A stretch of DNA of 64,000 bases from Eumeta japonica. Its lineage: Eukaryota > Arthropoda > Insecta > Lepidoptera > Psychidae. This document shows, piece by piece, positions 38,001 through 50,000 of this stretch (its first letter is position 1; every line of letters begins with the position of its first letter). The stretch spans positions 1 to 64,000 of the forward strand of contig BGZK01000745.1 in NCBI GenBank assembly GCA_005406025.1, read 5' to 3'. Both the position numbers and the translations under genes were made by a program. A model generated the notes under the pieces. It ran no database searches, had not been told where the DNA came from, and saw nothing but the letters and a program-made list of their open reading frames with translations.

Positions 38001-41000
38001 CCTTTACTCCATCTACTCATACACCATCTGCTCATTTACCCATTCATCTTACTGTCAACCTATCCACCCATTCGGCCATCCGGACATGCAGCTATCCGGC
38101 TACCAGGCTATTTTCTTATGTAAAAATACACCCATACGGCTGTCTATCCATCCAATCATCGCCCTTTTGGCCATTCGGTCATCCATCCGACCATCTATCT
38201 ATACGATCATCTAACCGGTTCAACAACTCCCACTTGGCTATTTCCCATCCACCTATCCGGTCAACCATCTATCTGGCTATCCAAACTTAGACGCTCATCT
38301 GTACAAATTTGATAAAACTTTATAAAAAAAAAATGTTGGGAATATGAACATATTTGTTTTTAATATAAATTCATTGATAATCTGACTTCAATGCCACAAT
38401 TATCAGATCTTGACGTTGTGAAAATCTTTTTTGTCTTTAAACCAACATATATTGTTGGTTGGTTAGGTAAGAATGACTTAATATAATTATACTACAAGTA
38501 ATTCTGTTTTAAGCAAATAGAATTTGTTCATAATTCAACTATATCACCAAGTATCGGCTCTTAGTAAAGCCATGGATCCTTCTTTTTACTATAAAATATA
38601 TTGTAGGAATATGATTTCAATTTGTCGCGTCTTGCGCAGCAGTGGTAGAGCCATGCTGTGGCCGACTCGGCTGCAGCACGAAAAAGGGCCGTGTCGATCG
38701 GTGAGATATCACTCATATACACTACAGACGTGAAGTAACAGATTCCGCTGCTGCATTTTGTCCAGTGAGTGAAAGTTCTGGGGACCCGTCCCCCGTCTAA
38801 TCCTCACCTCCCTTCCATCAGATATCCTATACGTATAGAAGAAGGCGGTAACGCACTGGTGATTCCTCGGGATCGCGAATGTCCATAGGCAGCGGGGGCC
38901 ACTTCTAATGGGTTGCATGTTGGTTTGCTCCTAGAAAATATAATGAAAAAAAGGTTTTCATAAGCGACACCGTAGTTAACAGAATACACAAAGTTAGTAC
39001 ATAGAAAGTTCAAAATACAAATATTGTAACACTGACGGCCAGTAAGCGAGTGAGTCGTGAAGTTGTAGAGGGCGACGGCGTATCCGGCGTTGTTGTGCGC
39101 GGTGATGCGCAGCTGGTGCTGCGTGCCCGGCGCCAGGCCCGGCACGCTGAACACGCGCTCCGTCGCCTGCACGCTGTTCGAAACCAGCCGCCACTGCGAA
39201 TTTGCACAGACACACATATACGATCGATGTACGTACATAACGCGAGGCGTACCGAAACTTTCTCTAATAAAAATAATCACTGTCGATTGCGCTTTTTCGC
39301 ACTGTTGTATGAATTCATGCACTCCATTCTACGCACCGTCACGCCACATGGCGTTCATCCCATACAAAACTTCCGAACCATCGAAGGTGCATTCAAAGTG
39401 TTTTATTTTTGGTAGTGGTGTTACAAATTTTTATGGCTACACTGCATAGCCAAGTTGTACAACATTTTTTGTTTAAAATTGAAGGGATTCGAATCTGAAT
39501 CTTTCGTCTGGTCCGAGCATAAGGTCTATTAACAATCGTTGTCATCAAAGTGGTGTCCTCACTCAAAATCATAATTGAGTTTGATGTAAACGTATAAGAC
39601 ATTAACACACGTTTGTTGTATTATGAAATATTAACGTGACAAATAGGTAGACGGAGTGTCGCTTTGCAACCATCAATGCATCCGTGAAAGAAGTACGTAT
39701 ATAAATTAACAGTCATTAAAGCAGAGGGGAAATATTCATCCAGTATTTATTACTAAGATGGATATCAAATAAATCTTAAAAAGCAAAAAGTTCTCATACT
39801 TATTTCTGTTTTTGTAAACAGTAACGTACAAGCGTAAAACTTGGTGTGATTTTGGCGTAATTAATACAGCAAACTCCGAAATAGACAATACGTAATAAAA
39901 ACCGGTCAAATGTTCATTAATTGAATTAGTGCTAAGGATCCTGAATTAATGAGAAAATATAAAATATTTTTTGATAAATACCGATTGCCGATTTTTGTTT
40001 GTCCCATAACTAACGATAGTAGTGATTTTTATTCATAGTCTGTATCTAAAGTCGTAGCTAGGAGTGAATTACAATAAGTTTAATATTCCATAACTATTTT
40101 GAACTGATGATTTGTTGATTGAGTGGTGCAATTCGTTGTGACGACAAGAGATCTTCTTAAGTTGCTTAAGTAGTTATAACCTTTTCAGAATAACAGTGGT
40201 CAAATTGGACAATTGATTGATTGAATTGACGCATCAGTTCAAGGACACTTTAACGTATTTACTGTTGAGTAAAATAATACACGGGCAATGGAAGTTACGA
40301 AAAGTAATTTAAAACATTGATGAAACAGTAAGTGATTCAAATAATGCACTATGTAGAAGCATTCGTACCTGTGAATGTGACATTTCTCTGTACTCGATTA
40401 CGAAGTACAGAATGCCGCATCCGCCGTCTCCCCACGAGTCCAGCCACACCGTCACCGTGGTGGTGTTCAGTGTGATCATCTGGGAGTGTTTGGGCTTCAC
40501 TGGCACTGAGAACAAGTATTTTTATCGTTGTAGTTAACAGAGATTTGCGAATGCATTTGGCGCAAGTGGAACTTAAATATAAATACTTTAGATAAAAGAT
40601 AAGGGCGAAAATAACTAAATATGATACAAAGGCTGAAATAACTAATTCAAGAATTATTAAAAATAGCATATCCTGATATAATAATATAAAACACAACGTC
40701 GATCTCTATCTGTTCGTCTGTCCGATTGTGTGCTTATAATTCGCGAATTATTAATCGGATACACATGATTTTATTTTTATTTTTTTCATTATAGAAACAG
40801 GTTATCCGGGCAAGTTTTTAACATATACGCATTACTAAAAGTTAATTTAACTTTTTAGGAACGTGTTATTGGACTAATGCTGTGAGATTAAAAATACACT
40901 CATGCTATTATATTGTAAATTTATTTGTTGGCAGTTATAAAATTTGCAAATCTCTGAAATCGATGAATACTATAAAGTACTTTCCTTTAAGAAATCTATC

Positions 41001-44000
41001 TATTCTAATTATTCAAATTTATCGATGGTTTATTGAGGTATATGTACCGGTGCCCTTAGTGTAGGCGTGGACGATGTCGCAGGGCAGGCCGGTGCCGATG
41101 CGGTTGAACGCGGTGATGTAGAGCTGATAGCGCGTACCGCACCACAGGTTGGGCAGCACGTGCTCCGAGGTGCCCGCTTCCACCTGCAGCTCCTCCCAGT
41201 CGCCGTGCTCACGCTTATAATTGATAACGTAACCTGTACACGAGAGGAGATTGCTTCGATAATACTATTTTAAAATAGGAAATGTGATTGCGTTGTTACT
41301 GTTCGAGAAGGCAGTACACGATTTAGGAGTTGTTACATCGACTGTAATTAAATGCAGGCGAGCAGTGACAAAGTTATTGATGTCAATCTATTATTATATA
41401 TATTAGGTAATTTTCATCTCATTACTAAAATTATTCATTATCAAAATGTTTATCTATCTACATAAATATAATTGTAGTGCGCGTCTGTTGTCAAAACAAT
41501 TACGTTACTAGTACATAAACAACCCTTTTTAAAAATGTTCTGTCCATTTGTTTGTCCGGGGTAATCTTGGAAGGGCTGAAAAGAGTTTGATGAAACTTTC
41601 CCTGGAAGGCAAAGGAGCTTGTGGGCTACACATGGATTGTTAAAATTTTAGTGATATTCAGGGTTCCTACAAGAAAATTTAATAACCCACAAAAATTAGA
41701 TAAAGTTTGAATTTATGTATTAGTTATGGAGTTCGGAATCGACAGCAAAATCGGTATCCGGATCATGTTTGACAGCGAAATTAACCGATATAAAAGATGA
41801 GAGAAGCCATTTCATGTCTACTCAGACGAAGCCACGGGCGGAAGCTAACTGTTACTAAGTTTTCCTTTTATTGAAATGAAGAACATAGCAATGCTCCCAA
41901 TAAAAAAGCAAAAGTATTTTTCTATAAGAAATTTATTAATAGAATAAATTAAGGTCATGGCCTGAAGTAAAAATTGAATAAATCTGTATACGATAACAAT
42001 ATATTTTTGTTTTGTAAAAAAATTACAGAAAATAATTATTACGCTGACATAATTTTTAGATTTAACGAAATAAATATTTTAATTTTTATGTGTATTATAT
42101 GATAATTGCAAAAAATATGACAACAGCGAACTGGAACGATTATTAAGTTGTATATCGAGTTTATAAATGTAAATGTAATGCAAATATGAATGAAGTTTCT
42201 GGTTGATTGGTATATTTTAAGAGCAGCTATTACTGAAAGTGCATCATTATAGACAGGTGAATGTGTCCGCACCGAGTATCGGGCTGCCGCCGTCGCCCTG
42301 GTCGCTCCACTGCAGGTGCAGCGAGTCGGCGTAAGAGTCGACGACGGCCAGCACCGGCGGCTGCGGCGGCACCTTCACCTCCACGCCGTACGTCACCGAG
42401 TCGTGGCCGTGCGCGTTCTCCACGATGCAAGTGTAGTTGCCGCTGTCCGCGTACTGGGTCATGCTGAGGTGGAGATGTCGTGTTTATAAATGAAGCGCAT
42501 TTTGAATTTCACATACTTTTTACATTTTGTGTCGTTAGCGAAAGTTGTGTGTCGGTCAAATAATATTAAATTAAAGTTGCATCATAGTTTCGGTGTAAAT
42601 AGTTTAGAAATCCCAGATTGCTTATTGATTTCATTCGTAGTACCAATATCTTTGAAGTGTCACAAATAAGCATTATATTAAATAACCACATATCACGGAC
42701 ACCAAGAGGTGGGTCGTGATAAATGTATGGATAGATTTATTTTATTAATAAACCGTATTTTAGAGAGATATTTTTAAATTATTCTTTCTTTTCAATAATT
42801 TTAGCAATATTTTAAAGGTCTCGGAAATTATGTTTATTTACTGATAATTGTATTTTCAGTTGTGGGAACTAAATCTAGTTAATTGTACGTTATGCTTACA
42901 TAATCTATGTTCTAGAATATTTCAAACGTATTTACAAAATATCTATAGTTCATCTTAACAGATTTAAGTACATCGAGATATACTGATATTAGAGTATAGG
43001 CAGTGGTCAGCGTATTCCATCCGTACCTGATGACGAGAGTTCCTTCGCTGGTGACGTTCTTCCTCAGAGTGGGTTCGAGCGCGGCGCCGTTCATGTTCCA
43101 GACGGTGGTGGGCGTGGGGAAGCCCACTTTGTTGCACGTCAGAGATATGTTCTCCTTCCAAGGCGTTATAATGTTGCGGCTGAACGACGTGATGCGTGCG
43201 GGCACTGAATTTTAACAGTCACACGTCATTCGATACAACATCTTAGATGTTGTTAATTCTATGTGCAGTTTCTTTTTTTTTTAGGTTACCAGATTCCGTG
43301 GGCAGCACGGTGACGACCCTGGTGGCCTCGCCCTCGCCGAGGCGCGTGGACGCCGACACCCAGAACTGGTGGGTGGCGCGCGGCGGCGAGCGACCGGTCT
43401 CGTGCGACAGCGTGCTCGGGGACAGCATGCGTTTGTGTGTGCCCTCCTAAAATGTTGCATTTTGGAGATTTATAATATTATAACTTACGAAATTTTGAAA
43501 CGCTGTAACCTTTTCGATCGTCTTTTACGAGTTTGATAACTTTTCTCGGATATCAAAGTTAACTTATGACGGGCGTAATGAAAAGCAAAGAAAAACCGGT
43601 TAATGCTGAATAAAGATAGGGAGGAATGGAAAAGGTTGCAGTACGCCTTCACCCAAGTAGGGGTCCGATATCGCATATAAAAATGAATAGATAAATGAAC
43701 ACTATTAATAACATTAATTTTAGGCCAATTATTCTTACAGACTGGGAATCGTAAATACAGATGTGAAAATATAAAAGGTTTGGAATCATTATTACTTCTA
43801 TTATGGTCAGTTTATCGGTCGAATGTTATAAATGTACGACTTCTGTTTACGGATTAAAGATAATGATACGGGTGAGAATATTCATTTATTAATTTGTATT
43901 TACGAATGTATGATCACGAACACGCGGTTACTCATCAGGCATTGCAAATTACTTACAACATTAAATATCAATAAATCATTATATTATGCGAATTCATGTG

Positions 44001-47000
44001 AAAAAGAGATTTTTTTTTTTGCTGCTGTAGTAATACTTTTAGTTTTCAAGACTAGTTATATTTCAGGATGTAAAAACTGTACATCTTTAATAATTTCAGC
44101 GCACGTTTTCGTAATAAATTCGTACGGCGATCCGAGTCGCGGGACCGACAGACACTCGCCTCTCTGCCGTCCTCGATGACGCTCATGTACAGCGTGTAGC
44201 CGATGAGCACGCCGTTGGGCGCCGTCGGCGGTAGCCACGACACCAGAATTTTGTTTCTGGACGAAACGACCGCCTTAATGTCCGCCGGTGCTGACGGCAC
44301 TAAATTAAAATACACGATCATATAGAAGGATTCATGCGAATATTGTTGCAAAACTGCGCTCGTGAACTAAATAAATTTAAAATAAAAAAATGACTCCATT
44401 AAAAAAATCGAGAATAGTACTCTAGACGTAAACATGTTTTCATCTTACGCCCTCCCTTCCTCTCCGTCGACGCTTCTCAAGCGCGTTTACATTTGCAAAT
44501 GCATTTATTTTTGGTGTGGAACTTTCGAAAGTGCAATAAACCTTGTCTGTTTATGACAGACGTGACATGTTTACAACTTGTTGTACATAATCTGTTGACT
44601 TATTTATATTTAAAGAACATTCTAGACACCTAAACGAGGATATATATATATACACACATATATATGATACCCGAGTTCAGGCGCTGACAAGTGAGTTTTA
44701 TTTCTGTGATCATTGTGCACACAAGTCAGTGAATCAATACAAGTACTTGCATTTGAGTATTCGTGATTATACGGAACCATTGTCCCGTAGCGATGTATCG
44801 TAGCTTTGTGTTTCTGAATATACGCTTTCTGCTTTTCTGCGTGTTTTCTTTCACCTGGTTTCTACTTTCTAGTCTACACGTAACAATAAAAATAAGAAAT
44901 GCATGTCATAGTACGTTTATTTTAGGTGAGTTCATAAAAATTAATTAAGAGTCAATTACAAGGCCAAAGAACGATCAAGTGCCTTCATCGCCCAAAAGCG
45001 AATTTGACTAATGTCGTTCCATAAGAAACAAAGTGTGAGTACAACTGAATAGTATTGGTTAAAAACATAAAACATACGTTTGGCCTTGCAACGAATCCAA
45101 AAACTTTAATTGCATTATCTATTTTCATATTAAATTTGAATATTTTAACTATAATAATATTATCTTATATACAATCCTAAAGATTTTAAAATTGCATTAA
45201 AACATATAATTGTGATAATAATTAATCAATTGTTTCTAAGTTATAGAGAAATTGTCAAAAACATGAAATAAAAGCATTTTAGGATTTCACCTATATCGAG
45301 TGCAGTTAAGTATTTCGTGCTTTTTTTTTTGTAAAATGAACCTGTATAATATTTAGATAGAAAACTCGAGAAATGAAAGCCCGCAATAATTTTGAAAGGT
45401 GCATTAAAGGCGCGAGATACACATGTATCTGATTCTGGGGTACTTAAACGTAAGTGATCAACTTTTACAAGTATCGACTCCGAAGGGTATACCGAGATTT
45501 AAATTGATATTATTATATTACTCTTATTACGATCATTGACTGTTCAAAATTAAACCCAACGTAAAGTCATTTTTATCTTGACAAGGGATTATATTCTTTT
45601 GTAACACGAAATACGGTATATGCGATGAAATAGTTGCAAGCTGATGATATGTAATGTGCGAGCAACAGTTACTTTGAATCAGGATGAGTTCTACATAAAT
45701 ACATTTGTCTCGTGTTAAATGGCGCAATCGCATATGATACACGCATATCGTATTTACCGTATTGAATACATTTTATCGTATTTAATACATATCGTATTTA
45801 CCGTCTTCCTCCGTGTGACAGTAGACGGGCGCGGCCCTCACTCCGTCCCCGGCCCCGGTAAAAGCGCACACCGTCACTGAATAATTCGTGTACCGCCGCA
45901 GCCCTGACAGGGTCGTGTGCAGCCCCGGTATTTGTTTTGTCACCGCCTCTTCGTTGCCTGCAAATATAACATTCTGTCATATAGACAGTTAACTTACAGA
46001 CTAATCGAAAATTTATTTGTTGCACCAACTTGTATTCAAAAATTTGTTTAAAACAAGCACAATTTTAAAGGTAATCGATGAAATTAATTCGATGTATTTA
46101 TACAGGATTGCTTAGTTGTAGAAAATTGTCCAATTGAAATTCTCAATATAAAAAATGTCTACGAAATTCATCCTCAAAATACGTCAAACCCATTTTTCGT
46201 ATCATGTGCGAACGACGCGAGTTCTTGTATGAACATACCGTGAAGGTCCGTAGGATTTATAGAGATGAATACGTACCATACCAGTCGGTGACAGGTGCGT
46301 AGGTGACCCGGTACCCTTGCAGAGCGCCGTTCCGGCCACGCGGCGGCGGCGGCTCCCACGACACGCGCACCGACTGCGAACTCAGCGCCGCGCACTGGAG
46401 CGCGCCGGGGGGCAGGCTGGGCACTGACAACATACGAATTTAACTATTCATTTATACCGAAATACGAGCGGACCCTCCGATGTACAGAAATTCATCGGTT
46501 TATTTAAAAAAAATCAGTTAGTTATCGGTTAGTTTGGGAATTTTGCGCTACACTCGATTATATTAATTGTTAGATACTTTTAAAAAGGATTATTTTTTTT
46601 TAATGGGAAAAGGAGGACTTTCACATAAGCGTATACTTTGCCTTTGATATCTTCACGGTCCTTACCGTCTTCCATCGTTGTAGCCGTGACCGGTAAGGAA
46701 GCCGGCCCCGCGCCCCTGCTGTTGTACGCCTGGACCACAACAGCATAAGACGCGTGTTTCTGAAGACCGGCAAGGGTGGTCCGAGCCCTTTCCGCGCCGG
46801 GCACCGCACCGGCGCCCTCGACCGTGCGCACGGTGTAGGAGGCTCCGCCCGGCCCGCTGGGACTGATAGCCGTGGTGTTGCTGTTGAGCTAGAAGGGTTC
46901 GTACGTACTACTAATGAAAATGTCACAACGAAATGTAAGAATATTTTATTATTGTGCACACGTTTATGCAGGGCTTAGTGTATGATAAGGCGAACAAAGT

Positions 47001-50000
47001 GACCGCTTCGAAAGCCCTAGGCGAGAGGGATACGCGTATATGTCAAAAAACGCCATTTTCATCCATTTTCACGAAACATTCTTCTTTTACGAATTTCTGG
47101 TATTATGTAATTTTATATCTACAAAAATTGTTTCAAATTCTAGTTGGTTTAATACTGAATACATAAGCAACAAGCCCAAAACATTCATAAAAATGCACTT
47201 GAAATGAAATCATTAACACGCTTTTATTAGCTTCACTTGTATGTTTGTGAGTTTGTGAGCTTGTTTGTTTGTAACCGACTCTTTTGGACTCGATTCTGTC
47301 CCACTTTGAATGGACAGATTTGATTCAAACTTTACACACTTATCATAACAATAATTTGATAAGCTTATCTCATTATCCTGATCAGGATCACCTGAATCGA
47401 ATAATTTCGTCACGTATCATCTGCGTGAGAGCAAGTGGCTTATTATTGTTACTAAATTCTATTACTAAATCACGAAACCTTAGAAAAATATTTTAACAAT
47501 CATTCGAACTAAAAATGAAAGGCCGTTTTATGCCATATTTTCGAATGTAGACCAACCCAAGCTTTTTCCACAATAATACTAGTATTTTTCGTCATTGTTC
47601 ATTATTTTTCAGCTTATTAAGAATTATTTTTCATTTTTAGTTTGATGTGCTTTAAAAGCGTGTTTTTCAGTTTTTTTAAACTACATTTATTTTTAATAAT
47701 AAATGCATAACTTCGCTTTCGTCGATGCACTATTGTTAGTTTTGTACTTTAATTCCACACTACATAAAGAGCATTATAAGATACCTCCACTCATTCTACA
47801 ACTATAGTTTCGTGGCGGCATTGCGGAATATTAAACGTTTTTACAAATAGCTATCCGTAATATTTTGAAAAAAAGTATTAAATAACAGTAAAGTTTAACT
47901 TCATCTGATTAGACAGGGGTAATGTTTTGGCGCCGGATATGAACTTCAGTAATCCTGATCTTATCGAGTGTAAGCACAAAATGTTAATTACGAAAACGGC
48001 TGAGTTACCTCTTGAAATCCCACGTCATAGCCCAGGATATTTCCATTCCATAAATCCCGTTGCGGCGGTTCCCAAGTTACTGCAGTTCTGGGGAACTTTT
48101 TGCTTCCACTCGAACATCCAATGGCGGTCCACTGGGTACTACATGTAATATAAAAAAAAAACTTTTAAAGTTAATATTTAAAAAGTTCAAGTTCAAAGCG
48201 TATCTTATGTTACGAGAATTAATGTTTCGCACTTACAATAACACAAAAAATAAAAATATATATACTATAACACTATTCACTACTCGACTTACAAGTAATT
48301 TAAATATTCAAACTGTATTCCAGTTCGAGTTTCAAATGGTTACTCCTTCTCAAAAGTCTAACAACCGTCTTTCTTTAATCCTTCTAATTTTCCTATATTA
48401 ATTTGCGCCTAATCCATTCACTTCTTGATGTTATAAGAATAATTTTTATATATAGCTACTGACAGTGCTACTGAAGGTTTTTTTTTAAGGATGAAACATC
48501 AATGACAATTTCAATAATATAAAGAACTGGTTCAAACAATATAATTCTGATTCTTATTACTTATTATTTACAGAAAACCCCTCCATTTACCTTCCTCGGT
48601 GGTAGTAAGTTGAACGAGTTGACTCGGTTCACTTTGGCCTAAACGGTTTTCAGCTATGATGCGAACGTGATAGGAGGTGGCCGGTTGTAGATTCTGTACA
48701 CTAGCCGATGTGACGCTACCTGGCACTATCACTTTCTGAGGCGTGGTGGGCCAAGGCTCTGGTACATATGTACAAAATAATGAACATATGGAAAACATAA
48801 TGATGAATTCTAATGACAAAAATATATATATATATATCTACCTGAAGCTTCTTTGTATTGGACAATATAGTTTATGATGGGACTGTTGCCGGCGTAGGGT
48901 TGCGTCCACGATATCTGAATTGACCGCGACTGTTGGTCTATGATCCTGATATTTTTCGGCATTTCAGGCACCTGCGTCGCGTTGTGAACACGTGTTTATA
49001 TGCCATAAACATTTTTTGAAACATAACAATTGCTGAAACCGCAAAACTAACTGTACACACCTCTTGGACTACCAAATGTATAAGCATCTCGTCCTGGCCG
49101 TACGTGTTGGAGGCGCGGCAGGTGAGGGCGCCCGTGTCTTGTCGGTACGTCTGCAGGATGCTCAATTCCGAAACTAGGCCGTCGTCTAAGACTTGTTCTC
49201 GGATTGTGTATCTACAGGGGGAATGAACAACATTGTTCAATTGCAGTACCATTCGAAAATGAAATGAAATATTGTCCTACTTATTTCCTACTCCTAATCA
49301 TTTTGTCCTACTCGTGATTGAATCGATTACTTACGAGTCATGTATAAAATTATTTCCTGATTCACAATACGAAACCATTTGAGTGTGTTTTAAATTTGAT
49401 TTTTTTTGCGATATTGACTCATAGTTGTAACGAAAATATTTCAAATATGTAGATGTTTGAATTCAAGAATCTATTTATTTATGGGTTTTTGGGCTTCATT
49501 AATGTTCATTCGAAATGATATAAGTTCAAGTGTGATTGTGGACAATAATTACATTTTTATTTTTGACGTGGATACGTCTATGTTTGTATTTGTAAAAAAA
49601 TCTTGAACAGGAGTTTATCTACGACGCCATGTGTTGGCGCATAAGTGAACTACGTTGGTAAATACGTGTCAATGTATTTTTTACGAACTGATGCCATCTG
49701 TTGGCGCATAAGACAATGAATTCGATAAGCATGTGTTTTCGTTTGTAATTAACACCATTTGTTGGTGCATAAGTGATGAAAATCAGTAAGTATGAGATCT
49801 AGTAGTATAAATTCGCTAGTGTGATAATTAACATGATGTATGCAATACATTTCTAGCGATCGGTGAAAAAACGCAATAAATGATCTTACGTATTACAAAA
49901 TGTGTAAAATTGGATTATTTATATATACCAATATACATCAACGTTGCATAATTCCGGTTCGTTTTATTTCATAATTTCTTTATATCAATGTTTGCTTAAT

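Noticed and set aside
37889..38290. 133-codon plus-strand ORF rich in His, Pro, Ser and Thr
   Set aside because: It translates a degenerate simple-sequence tract; two frames are open at once and no domain is present.
38780..38931. AG/GT-bounded segment between the FN3-6 and transmembrane exons, open in two frames
   Set aside because: It belongs to a dispersed repeat family seen again at 56490-56690. In the phase left by the FN3-6 exon it contains a stop, and skipping it joins FN3-6 to the transmembrane exon cleanly.
39050..39449. Overlapping 119-121 codon plus-strand ORFs opposite the FN3-6 exon
   Set aside because: They are antisense shadows of the GC-rich receptor exon and lose coding character outside it.
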